64,000 nt of DNA from UBA4416 sp040389965. GTDB lineage: Bacteria > Bacteroidota > Bacteroidia > B-17B0 > Aurantibacillaceae. Of the stretch, positions 38,001 through 45,481 are shown piece by piece. The position numbers and the translations under genes were made by a program. Each line of letters starts with the position of its first letter. The first letter of the stretch is position 1. The notes below the pieces were generated by a model. It did not search any database. It was not told where the DNA came from and saw only the letters and a program-made list of their open reading frames with translations. The DNA is taken from NCBI GenBank assembly GCA_040389965.1, contig JAZJZF010000014.1, forward strand, positions 95,563-159,562, in the 5' to 3' direction.

Positions 38001-38673
38001 GTTTTTGTTTGTTTTCTGAAATTAATTTTGGAAGTGTGGTATCAAGGTAAGAAAAACGTGATGTATTGTAGAACACGGCATAAAATAATAACGAAAACCC
38101 CACGCCAATCAATGAACCAACATACACATCAATGAGCCAGTGTTGCGAAAGGTATAAACGGCTGAACGAGGAAACGAAAGCCAATACACAAAATAATGCT
38201 TTCAAGGCCTGGTTCTTTGTCATAAATATAAGGCAAAAAAACAGAGAGAATGCCGACAAAGCATGCCCGCTTGGAAAAGACCGAATGGAAACCATTTCTA
38301 CACCTTCTACTATATTTAGTTTTGTTTCAGGAAGAAAATAACCGAATGTGGAATAAGGTCTGAATGTATTGGGATAAAGAAAATATTTAAAAAAAGACGA
38401 TATCAGGGCTGCGCCAGCATAAGACACTAAAATGTATAAGGACTTTCTCAAACTAACAAACAACAAGGCCATAATGACCAGGGAAGCAAACAATCCGTCG
38501 CCAACATGTGTAATGTACTTAAAGAAAGTATCCCATACCGGGTTTCCTACCCAGGCATTAATTACCAAATGAATCTGCACTTTATCGTGATGTAATAAAA
38601 TATAGCCTAAAATGGCCAGCGCTACTAAATAGATAAAAAGGTAAAGTCCGTTATGCTTAAAAAATAATTTCAT
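37993..38673 (-). CDS. PAP2-family membrane phosphatase (LpxE/LpxF or C55-PP phosphatase-like)
   Basis: This 226-aa integral membrane phosphatase has about six helices. The three PAP2 signatures are K-x8-RP in KYFLYPNTFRPYSTF, RSFPSGHALSAF, and SRLYLSQHWLIDV. It acts at the outer face of the inner membrane on a lipid phosphate: lipid A, undecaprenyl diphosphate or phosphatidylglycerol phosphate are the usual options. Its end overlaps the ArnT-like gene by 8 bases, which suggests translational coupling and a shared lipid substrate. Confidence 0.88.
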   Translation of the reverse strand: MKLFFKHNGLYLFIYLVALAILGYILLHHDKVQIHLVINAWVGNPVWDTFFKYITHVGDGLFASLVIMALLFVSLRKSLYILVSYAGAALISSFFKYFLYPNTFRPYSTFGYFLPETKLNIVEGVEMVSIRSFPSGHALSAFSLFFCLIFMTKNQALKALFCVLAFVSSFSRLYLSQHWLIDVYVGSLIGVGFSLLFYAVFYNTSRFSYLDTTLPKLISENKQKRV

Positions 38674-38684
38674 AAAAAGTCCCG

Positions 38685-39347
38685 TTATTTTTTAATGTTT
38701 AACTCATTGCTTTTATCAGCTGCCTGTATGGGAGGCATTACTTTTACTACCTGCTTAAAGGGCTTATCGCTGGCCGCTATTTCGCAGGAGGTTATAATAG
38801 ATTGTTTTATAACCCGCATCACGCAATCGGTGGGTTGTATGTATATTTTTTTGAGTGTACTATCGGGCATTGTAAATTCCATATCGGTCGCAAAACTTTT
38901 AGGGCCTTCAAATACAAAGGGATCTTTAAAATAATCTTCGAGGTGTATGTCTTTAATATGAATTTTATTACCAAGAATCATGGTATACAATTCAAAAATG
39001 GCGCGGGTTATTTTAATAGAAATTTCATTTGTTTTATTATCATAACCAATCTTAACATTCCCTATTACTTTTGATTTATAGCTGAACGGGCCAACTGTAA
39101 CTTTGGCATCGCAGGTAAAATCGCTGCTATCAGGCATCAGGTTTATTTTCGGATTAGAAATGATCCAGGTGTAATTGCCTTTTATCAGTAATACCTCGTA
39201 TTCGTTTTTACCACTTATTTCTCCAATAACTGCAAATATTTTATTGATAGATTTTTCATTTAGCACAAAAGAAAAATCGTTGTATGTCTGTGCTTTTAAA
39301 AAAGTGGAAAACGTCAAAAAAAGAAAAATAAGTTTTTTAAATTGCAT
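38685..39347 (-). CDS. Hypothetical exported protein, first gene of the PAP2/ArnT-like operon
   Basis: I do not recognise this 220-aa protein. It has a signal peptide (MQFKKLIFLFLTFSTFLKA, then QTYND) and a mature part of alternating beta-prone segments such as YEVLLIKGNYTWIIS and YKSKVIGNVKIGY, which suggests a beta-rich lipid- or ligand-binding fold. There is a single CE pair near the C-terminus but no lipobox. It lies 11 bases upstream of the PAP2 gene, so it is probably co-transcribed with the phosphatase and glycosyltransferase and may serve the same envelope pathway. Its function is unknown. Confidence 0.7.
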   Translation of the reverse strand: MQFKKLIFLFLTFSTFLKAQTYNDFSFVLNEKSINKIFAVIGEISGKNEYEVLLIKGNYTWIISNPKINLMPDSSDFTCDAKVTVGPFSYKSKVIGNVKIGYDNKTNEISIKITRAIFELYTMILGNKIHIKDIHLEDYFKDPFVFEGPKSFATDMEFTMPDSTLKKIYIQPTDCVMRVIKQSIITSCEIAASDKPFKQVVKVMPPIQAADKSNELNIKK

Positions 39348-39412
39348 GCTACAAATGTATAATTTTGCTTATCATTACAACACGTGATTTTTTCTTTTTT
39401 AACAAACATATT

Positions 39413-40686
39413 ATGACTATTAAAGCCAATAACCCGCAGTTAAAATCCTGGATTGCAACCACTTCCGATTCAGACTTTCCTATTCAGAATTTACCATTTG
39501 GCATCTATACCGATAAATCAGTAAGGCATCACGCCTGCTCTGCTATTGGCGATTATATTATTGACTTATATGAACTTACAAACCAGGGATATTTATCCGC
39601 TCTGGATATTCCTAAAGAAATTTTTGATTCGGCTTCCCTGAATGATTTTATTGCTTTAGGAAAAGAGGTAACACGTCAATTACGCGACCGTTTATCGGAT
39701 TTGTTGGAATTTGAAAACCACGAATTGAAANNNNNNNNNNCATTTTTGATACTATTTTAAAAAAACAAAATGATGTAAGTTTATTGATGCCTGTAAAGGT
39801 AGGCGACTATACTGATTTTTATAGTAGCATAGACCATGCTATAAATATAGGCACGATGATCCGTGATCCTAAAAATGCGCTGATGCCCAACTGGAAACAT
39901 TTACCGGTAGGTTATCATGGCAGGGCGAGCAGCATTTGTGTAAGCGGACATTCTTTTCACAGACCTAAGGGACAACAAAAGCCTGCAGATAGCGACCAGC
40001 CTGTATATGGGCCAAGTAAATTATTGGATATTGAACTGGAAACGGCCTTTATTATTGGGAAGCAAACACAAATGGGAGAAACTGTAAGCACGGCAAATGC
40101 CGATGATTATATTTTTGGTATGGTGTTGTTTAACGATTGGAGTGCGCGCGACATTCAAACATGGGAATATGTGCCTCTGGGACCATTTTTAGCAAAGAAT
40201 TTTGCAAGTACGGTATCTCCGTGGATAGTTACACTGGATGCCCTTGAACCATACAGAACAGCCGGTTATGTACAAGATCCTAAGGTATTACCTTACCTTG
40301 AATATACAGGCGAAAAAAATGTGGATATAAAACTGGAAGTTTTACTTGTCCCTGAAAATGGCGAAAAGAACCTGATCTGTACATCGAATTACAAATACAT
40401 GTACTGGACTATGGAGCAGCAATTAGCTCATCACACGGTAAATGGCTGTAATATTAATGTGGGTGATATGATGGCGAGCGGTACTATTAGTGGCCCTCAG
40501 CCTCACGAATACGGAAGTATGATGGAACTCACCTGGCGCGGAACAAAACCAATGACTTTAAAAGATGGCACTGAACGTAAGTTTGTAAACGATCATGACA
40601 CGATTATTATTAAAGGTCATTGCGAAAAAAATGGCGTACGTATTGGTTTTGGAGAATGCAAGGCGAAGTTGTTGCCGGCACTTTAA
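39413..40686 (+). CDS. fahA: Fumarylacetoacetase, interrupted by an assembly gap
   Basis: This cytosolic enzyme of tyrosine and phenylalanine catabolism splits fumarylacetoacetate into fumarate and acetoacetate. The N-terminal part (106 codons, MTIKANNPQLKSW) ends at the N run. The catalytic part resumes at 39742 (IFDTILKKQ, then MPVKVGDYTDFYSSIDHA) and carries HLPVGYHGRASS, ELETAFIIG, NDWSARDIQTWEYVPLGPF and GTISGPQPHEYGSMMELTW. The two pieces total 420 codons plus the gap, close to the usual length. Frame continuity needs a true gap length of 2 modulo 3, so ten N is a placeholder and the gene is probably intact. I chose ATG 39413; an upstream in-frame ATG at 39365 would add a non-conserved stretch. 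Confidence 0.9.
39731..39740. other. Assembly gap (10 N)
   Basis: Ten N lie inside the fumarylacetoacetase gene. The frames on the two sides do not match if exactly ten bases are assumed. Confidence 0.99.
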
Positions 40687-40696
40687 CCACTGATTA

Positions 40697-40969
40697 GTGA
40701 GCAATAAATTAAAAATACTTATCGCCTCTGTTAGCGGAATTGTTTTTATTTTTTTGGTTGGACTACTAACCGATCTCTACCTTTTTGGCGATTTGGAATA
40801 TGTTATCATTTTGTTTATTGGACTTTTTATTGTTGGACTTTTTATAAAAAGCAATCCAAAATATACGGTCATTGGATGGAGCATGGTTTGGATCTTTTTA
40901 TTTTATGTATCCATTGCTTTATTTCTAATTCTTTTTCTTTTAACCTATGGGCCTCATGGAGTTTGTTAA
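40697..40969 (+). CDS. Small hypothetical membrane protein
   Basis: This 90-aa protein consists almost wholly of three hydrophobic segments (ILIASVSGIVFIFLVGLLT, YVIILFIGLFIVGLFI and WSMVWIFLFYVSIALFLILF) with short polar links. I do not recognise a family. The GTG start at 40697 is 11 bases after the stop of the fumarylacetoacetase gene, so it is probably the second gene of that transcript, which ends at the terminator at 41001-41038. Its role is unknown. Confidence 0.6.
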   Translation: MSNKLKILIASVSGIVFIFLVGLLTDLYLFGDLEYVIILFIGLFIVGLFIKSNPKYTVIGWSMVWIFLFYVSIALFLILFLLTYGPHGVC

Positions 40970-41000
40970 TATAGCATAGTAGGCTGTATTATATCCAAAT

Positions 41001-41038
41001 AAAAAATCCGCACCTATTTAATAGTTACGGATTTTTTT
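41001..41038. terminator. Intrinsic terminator between convergent genes
   Basis: AAAAAATCCG (41001-41010) pairs with CGGATTTTTT (41028-41037), and an inner CTATT/AATAG stem (41014-41018 with 41020-41024) extends it. T runs on the plus strand and A runs at the other side make it usable in both directions. Confidence 0.75.
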
Positions 41039-41053
41039 ATTGAGTGATAAATT

Positions 41054-41323
41054 TTATTCCGGCTTTTTAGAAGAGGACGTAGCTCCGTTTGATAATGGAA
41101 CTGTGGATTCGGTATTCTCTTTATTTTCTAAAGGCACTTCTTTTACAGTTGCCTCTTTGCCTCCCGACACAAGTGTTCCTGAAGACGCATTATTTGAAAC
41201 CGGTAGAGTAGATTCCTGGCTCTGTTGAGCCTGTCCATTCTTTTTGGAAGAAGTAGCAGTTTGCGCATCTGCATGATAGACGCCAAGCACACTTAAAAAT
41301 AAAATAGCTAGAATCGTTTTCAT
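41054..41323 (-). CDS. Small exported low-complexity protein, last gene of the collagen-like cluster
   Basis: This 89-aa protein has a signal peptide (MKTILAILFLSVLGVYHADA) and then a disordered, Ser/Thr/Lys/Gln/Glu-rich chain with no hydrophobic core. Two short motifs recur with variation: TLPVSNNASSG and TVPLSNGATSS, each preceded by charged residues. No family is recognised. It starts 7 bases after the collagen-like gene on the same strand and is almost surely co-transcribed with it, so it may be a linker, an anchor or a partner of the fibrous protein. It is probably located in the periplasm or on the cell surface. Confidence 0.65.
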   Translation of the reverse strand: MKTILAILFLSVLGVYHADAQTATSSKKNGQAQQSQESTLPVSNNASSGTLVSGGKEATVKEVPLENKENTESTVPLSNGATSSSKKPE

Positions 41324-41330
41324 GTTCTGA

Positions 41331-42422
41331 TTAATTAAGAATAAGAATAGTTAATTCTCCCGGATTTGTGTCTAATGCTGCATTACCACCAATATCAACA
41401 GACGTAGTTCCGTTTAATCTTGCCGTTCTTAGATCGATGGTATGGGTTCCTGCAGGTAAGCTAATCATCGTATTAATAGCGCCTACACCAAAAGAATTAG
41501 CCGCTGTTGGATTCACTACTGAAAACCTATTCCATCCGCCGTTAGCCAAAAAGGCACCGTTCAAATAAACGATCATATCCACTGTTGCGTATGCTCCCGA
41601 GGTAGTTGCGGTGTTTCTTCCACCAATCGTTGCCCATATTATTACTGAAGCAGGAGAAGCCAATGTGAAGGTTTGCGTAAGACCAGGTTGAGCTGTTGCT
41701 GCTGTAGATGTTGTGGCAAGCCTTCCCGCTGTGCCATACACATGGTATTTTTGTATCACACCTGAAGGGCCTGTTGGTCCGGCAGGACCCGTTGCACCAG
41801 TAGCTCCGGCAGGACCTGTTGCGCCTGCAGTTCCGGCTGCACCAGTAGGACCGGCAGGGCCAATTGGACCTGTTGCTCCGGCAGCGCCTGCTGCACCCGT
41901 AGCACCTGTTGGTCCCGCAGGACCAGTTGTTCCAATGGGACCAGCAGGACCCGTAGCTCCTGTTGCGCCAGTAGGACCGGCAGGTCCAATTGGACCTGTT
42001 GCACCAGCGGCTCCAGCTGCCCCCGCAGGACCCGTAGCTCCTGTCGCACCAGCTGCCCCCGCAGGGCCAGTTGCTCCGGTTGGACCAGCAGGACCCGTAG
42101 CTCCAGTTGGACCAGCAGGGCCGGCTGGACCTGTACCGGCAGCCGAACATAAATTTTTCCACGTTGCAGAAGTAGTTTCATAAAAGAAAAAACAATCTAC
42201 TGTAATATCATATATTAATAAACCTTCTGTAGGAATTGCAATAGCAAGCCGCTGAGCAGAGGTCATACGTGGCACCAAAACACCTTGTGTCGTTGATTGT
42301 AACTCAAGTATGGAATTGGGATTCGGTGTCGTTGTACCGATACCAACGTTATTTTGAGCGCTGACAGAATTACATGCGAGGCTTGCGCCTACAGCAAATA
42401 AAAAAAGGATCTTGTTTTTCAT
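41331..42422 (-). CDS. Secreted collagen-like (Gly-X-Y) repeat protein
   Basis: This protein of about 363 aa is exported: its signal peptide is MKNKILFLFAVGASLACNSV, then SAQNN. An N-terminal module (VGIGTTTPNPNSILELQS, then GVLVPRMTSAQRLAI) is the tail-fibre-like domain common in Bacteroidota. It is followed by 41 uninterrupted Gly-X-Y triplets (41763-42131), rich in GPA, GPT and GAT, which should form a collagen triple helix stabilised by threonine and proline without hydroxylation. A C-terminal globular TNF/C1q-like beta domain (about 130 residues) probably trimerises it. I chose ATG 42422; ATG 42431 would add three residues. It sits between a type B surface protein and a small exported protein in one operon. 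Confidence 0.88.
   Translation of the reverse strand: MKNKILFLFAVGASLACNSVSAQNNVGIGTTTPNPNSILELQSTTQGVLVPRMTSAQRLAIAIPTEGLLIYDITVDCFFFYETTSATWKNLCSAAGTGPAGPAGPTGATGPAGPTGATGPAGAAGATGATGPAGAAGAAGATGPIGPAGPTGATGATGPAGPIGTTGPAGPTGATGAAGAAGATGPIGPAGPTGAAGTAGATGPAGATGATGPAGPTGPSGVIQKYHVYGTAGRLATTSTAATAQPGLTQTFTLASPASVIIWATIGGRNTATTSGAYATVDMIVYLNGAFLANGGWNRFSVVNPTAANSFGVGAINTMISLPAGTHTIDLRTARLNGTTSVDIGGNAALDTNPGELTILILN
41763..42131 (-). repeat. Collagen-like Gly-X-Y coding repeat (41 triplets)
   Basis: This is the DNA for 41 consecutive Gly-X-Y triplets, with much repetition at the 9- and 18-base level. All triplets start with Gly and none is interrupted. Such tracts are prone to slippage and to collapse during assembly, so the length here may differ between cells or be under-represented. 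Confidence 0.9.
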
Positions 42423-42444
42423 AGTTATCATATTGAGGAGTAAA

Positions 42445-44220
42445 TTAATTGAATACAGTTACATTTCCGTGAAACTCAAATTGTTTGTTTGCGCTTGATG
42501 TATTTAATATATAAAAGTATACACCATTTGGTACCTTATTGCCATTATTGGTCCCATCCCAGTGGTTTTTGGGACTTGAAGACGAGAACACTTTCTCTCC
42601 CCAACGATTCATAATTACCAGGTCGTATGTAGTCATGCCATTGGCTTTGATCGTGAACAGATCATTTACACCATCCCCATTAGGCGAGATAACATTTGGG
42701 ATATAAATATTATCTATGATCTCAATTACCTGTGATGAAGAACTAGTACAACCTGTAGCATTGGTAACAGTTACAGTAACGGTATACGTTCCGCTTCCGG
42801 GATAGGTATGTGAAGGATTTTGTGAAGTAGAAGTGGTACCATCGCCAAAGCTCCAGCTCCATTGAGTACCGCCGCTTGTCTGGTCTGTAAATCCAACATC
42901 ATTCAGATCGTCGGCATGCGTAAACTGAACCGTTGGAGGAGGAACAATCGTTGGCGCACAGGTAGCAGGCAAGGAATTGCAACCTCCCGCTCCAATAGCT
43001 ATTACAGATACGGTGCCAACACCTGTATTCCAGCTGGCCGTTATGGTTGAGCTTCCCTGACCGCTCGTAATGGTTCCATTGGTTGGAAAAGTCCATTGGT
43101 ATGAAGAGCCTGTACCTGTAAGTGTAAAGTTATTACCGGTAGAATTCTCACAAAGCGAAGGGCAGTTCAGCACTGGGGCTTCAGGTCTTATATTACTAAG
43201 AATATAGGGATCGCCGGGCTTTACAAAGTTCCAACCCGAACGTGTGCGTGTATCAAATGCTCCGGATGTTCCTGCTCCCATAGCATTCATATCATTCCAT
43301 AAAGTGTTACCTGTTTGCCATTGAGCCATTCCTGACCAGCTGCCATCGGAAGCAGGGATATAAAATAAACGTACATCTGTAGACGATGTACCCGTTACGC
43401 GATTAATGGAATGGAAATATAATGCATTCAGATCACATGGCTTGCCATCCGTTAAGGTTCGGTCGAAGCTTTGCGTACTGGCGTCTAAGTTATTTAAACG
43501 TGCTACGTATGTATTGGCATTAGCATCTGCCGGAGTTAATTCTACCGGACGGTATCTTAAAACTCCGGCACTGGAGCCTGTTGGAAATACATATACTACA
43601 CTGCTATTCGTTTGGCGGGAAAACATTCCCGGAGTAACGCTGCTGACAAAGCCTTCGCTTCCAGGCGTAGTATTGTTGCTGACGGCGCTTGTAGCTGTAT
43701 TTAATACATAAAAGGTCTGAGCCTGTGTTTCTAGTTCCCTGTCATTGATCTGCAGATTACCGTTAGCACCTGTTTTTGCATCTACACCCTGTAATGTTTT
43801 TTTCCGGTTGGTACCTGCACCTGACCCCAGTAATTCGAGGTCGTTAAAGGTGGTACTGGTTCCGTTAGTACTGGTAATAAATTGTTGGGTATTGCCAATC
43901 AATCTTACTTTAGACGTACCGGCATTATATGTAGCACTGTTTACCCAATCCTGCTCTACATTATAAATACCATTTCCGGAAACCGTACTTCCGGTTTCCA
44001 TGTTAAAGGTTCCTGCTATGGGGAGGGTAGAGTTTTTTGTAACCGTAAGGGTTCCGTTATTTGAGAAGGTGGTGGTATTAGAAACATTTATTCCACCGTT
44101 CACCCAAACCACAGCTCCTGGAGTCATACTAACGTTTGCAGCATTTGTAGACATAATCTGTGCTTGTGCCAAAAAGTGTATGAATTGTACACTTATTGTT
44201 ATAATGTAAAGTTTTTTCAT
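42445..44220 (-). CDS. Surface protein with PKD domain and T9SS type B (CHU_C) C-terminus
   Basis: This 591-aa exported protein has a signal peptide (ISVQFIHFLAQA), a beta-helix-like N-terminal part rich in Asn/Thr/Gly with NNGTLTVTKNSTLPI motifs, a domain with LNCPSLCENSTGNNFTL, a PKD domain (about 440-500, with WSWSFGDGTTSTSQNPSHTY) and a C-terminal gliding/CHU_C sorting domain (IPNVISPNGDGVNDLF, then MNRWGEKVF and NGVYFYILN). T9SS should export and anchor it. It is the first gene of the operon with the collagen-like gene, 22 bases upstream of that gene's start, so it may be a scaffold or anchor for the fibre. Confidence 0.88.
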   Translation of the reverse strand: MKKLYIITISVQFIHFLAQAQIMSTNAANVSMTPGAVVWVNGGINVSNTTTFSNNGTLTVTKNSTLPIAGTFNMETGSTVSGNGIYNVEQDWVNSATYNAGTSKVRLIGNTQQFITSTNGTSTTFNDLELLGSGAGTNRKKTLQGVDAKTGANGNLQINDRELETQAQTFYVLNTATSAVSNNTTPGSEGFVSSVTPGMFSRQTNSSVVYVFPTGSSAGVLRYRPVELTPADANANTYVARLNNLDASTQSFDRTLTDGKPCDLNALYFHSINRVTGTSSTDVRLFYIPASDGSWSGMAQWQTGNTLWNDMNAMGAGTSGAFDTRTRSGWNFVKPGDPYILSNIRPEAPVLNCPSLCENSTGNNFTLTGTGSSYQWTFPTNGTITSGQGSSTITASWNTGVGTVSVIAIGAGGCNSLPATCAPTIVPPPTVQFTHADDLNDVGFTDQTSGGTQWSWSFGDGTTSTSQNPSHTYPGSGTYTVTVTVTNATGCTSSSSQVIEIIDNIYIPNVISPNGDGVNDLFTIKANGMTTYDLVIMNRWGEKVFSSSSPKNHWDGTNNGNKVPNGVYFYILNTSSANKQFEFHGNVTVFN

Positions 44221-44454
44221 AATACAGGCAGAAGGAAGTTAAAGCTAATTTAACAGAAAATTTACAGAATTGATTCTATAAATGAGTAAATGAGTGTTCT
44301 GAATGTTTAAGGGGCTTATGTTTTAAAGGCAATTTATTTTTACTGTAGAAATCTATACACAGCGTTCTAAACTTCATTCTGGCATCAGTATTTAGTACTA
44401 AGTAACAGCACGATAAGCACCGGCAGAAGCTTACGATTACCCACATATATATCA

Positions 44455-44473
44455 CAAATTACATTGTAATTTG
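44455..44473. promoter_or_regulatory. 19-bp palindrome (possible operator or RNA stem)
   Basis: CAAATTACA and TGTAATTTG form a perfect 9-bp inverted repeat around a single T. As DNA it is a candidate operator; as RNA the one-base loop would need opening of the inner pairs. It lies 12 bases before the terminator stem at 44485. Confidence 0.35.
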
Positions 44474-44484
44474 CTTTTTAACAG

Positions 44485-44513
44485 GCAGTCCTTTAATCAA
44501 GGACTGCTTTTTT
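44485..44513 (+). terminator. Orphan intrinsic terminator
   Basis: GCAGTCCTT (44485-44493) pairs perfectly with AAGGACTGC (44499-44507) and is followed by six T on the plus strand. The nearest plus-strand gene upstream ends at 40969 and has its own terminator, so this one belongs to no known gene. Confidence 0.8.
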
Positions 44514-44698
44514 ATATTTCGTCTTTACCTTTTAAAGTTTACAATTTCTTAATATAACCATTGTTTTTCAGGCTTTTTAACAACAAATGAATTATTCAGG
44601 AAATAAAAACTAAATTTATTTTTACAAATGTGTCCAATAATAAAAACCTAATCGTTATCAGAGTAATTCAACTATTATAAATATTTAAAATTTAAAAA

Positions 44699-45082
44699 AT
44701 GACATCAAATGAAAATGCACTTAACTGGTTCGAGATATCGGTATCAGACATTAAAAGAGCTAAAACTTTTTACGAAACTATTTTCGGAATTAAATTAGAC
44801 GAGCAAGAAATGATGGGAATGAAAATGGCCACTTTTCCTGCTGATGCTATGAACGGGAAAGTTTCGGGAGCCCTTGTAGAAAGTAACATGCACAAGCCAA
44901 GTCAGGAAGGCGCAAAAATTTACTTAAACGGAAATCCTGATTTGCAAAATGCGCTTGATAAGGTAGAGAAAGCCGGTGGCAAAATAGCTATGCCAAAAAC
45001 AAAAATAAGCGATGACATTGGTCATATGGCGTTTATTATTGATACCGAAGGAAATAATGTTGGTTTACACTCAAATAAATAA
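44699..45082 (+). CDS. VOC-family (glyoxalase/bleomycin-resistance-like) protein
   Basis: This 127-aa cytosolic protein of the vicinal-oxygen-chelate fold has two beta-alpha-beta-beta-beta units. The start ENALNWFEISVSDIKRAKTFYETIFG and the end GHMAFIIDTEGNNVGLHS are typical of the small VOC proteins that travel with YCII and ECF42 genes. The reaction is unknown and the metal ligands are only partly conserved. The YCII gene begins 9 bases later, so they form an operon. Confidence 0.87.
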   Translation: MTSNENALNWFEISVSDIKRAKTFYETIFGIKLDEQEMMGMKMATFPADAMNGKVSGALVESNMHKPSQEGAKIYLNGNPDLQNALDKVEKAGGKIAMPKTKISDDIGHMAFIIDTEGNNVGLHSNK

Positions 45083-45091
45083 TCAGAATAT

Positions 45092-45439
45092 ATGAAAGAG
45101 TTTTTATTAGTATTCAGAAGAGAGGAAGTAACCAATGAACCTGCCCCTTCGCCAGAACAAATACAGGCAATGATGAAACCATGGCAGGATTGGATGGGCA
45201 GTATGGCTGCACAGAACAAACTGGTAGACAGAGGTAATCGTTTAGCCACTGATGGTAAAATTGTAAAACCCGGGAATACCGTTACCGACGGGCCTTATGT
45301 AGAGCTTAAAGAAGCTGTTGGCGGTTATACCATGATCAGGGCAAACAGCCTTGAAGAAGCCACAGAACTAGCCAAAGGCTGCCCCATTTTAAATGTAGGC
45401 GGCAGTGTGGAAGTAAGGGCAATTGTGCCAATGGACTAA
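45092..45439 (+). CDS. YCII-related (DGPF-type) protein
   Basis: This 115-aa protein of the YCII/DGPF family has a ferredoxin-like alpha/beta fold. Its signatures are MKPWQDWMGSMAAQNKLV, the DGPYVELKEAVGGY box (the DGPF-like motif) and SLEEATELAKGCPIL near the end. Its biochemical role is unknown; genes of this family are the usual partners of ECF42 sigma factors, which are thought to activate them. It sits 9 bases after the VOC gene and is followed by a terminator-like hairpin and the sigma factor. Confidence 0.9.
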   Translation: MKEFLLVFRREEVTNEPAPSPEQIQAMMKPWQDWMGSMAAQNKLVDRGNRLATDGKIVKPGNTVTDGPYVELKEAVGGYTMIRANSLEEATELAKGCPILNVGGSVEVRAIVPMD

Positions 45440-45452
45440 CATTTAATAGTAG

Positions 45453-45479
45453 CCTCCCGGTAATTGCCGGGAGGTTTTA
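45453..45479 (+). terminator. Terminator-like hairpin directly before the sigma factor gene (possible attenuator)
   Basis: CCTCCCGG (45453-45460) and CCGGGAGG (45467-45474) form a perfect 8-bp GC-rich stem with a 6-base loop, followed by TTTTAT. The stem ends only 7 bases before the sigma factor ATG at 45482. It could end the VOC-YCII transcript in part, or block ribosome access to the sigma factor start. Confidence 0.65.
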
Positions 45480-45481
45480 TA

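Larger units (their letters stand above)
44221..44698. other. 478-bp intergenic region with no convincing protein gene
   Basis: This is the longest gene-free stretch of the window. It lies between the divergent surface-protein gene (minus) and the VOC gene (plus). It holds a 19-bp palindrome at 44455-44473 and an intrinsic terminator at 44485-44513 on the plus strand that has no upstream gene. Near the middle a short stretch (44400-44440) is more GC-rich than its surroundings. I see no tRNA and no ORF of more than about 40 codons with a plausible start. Confidence 0.7.

Noticed and set aside
39365..40686. Two separate genes or a pseudogene at the fumarylacetoacetase
   Set aside because: The break coincides exactly with an N run, and the two parts add up to the normal family length, so an assembly gap explains it.
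41763..42131. Dense short repeats that look array-like
   Set aside because: The period is 9 or 18 bases and all copies encode Gly-X-Y without spacers of constant length, so it is a coding repeat and not a CRISPR array.
41713..42183. A long plus-strand frame rich in Pro, Ala and Val opposite the collagen-like gene
   Set aside because: It is the antisense shadow of Gly-X-Y codons (GGN CCN), which naturally give open Pro/Ala frames. It has no start context, signal or family, and the sense strand carries a full exported protein.
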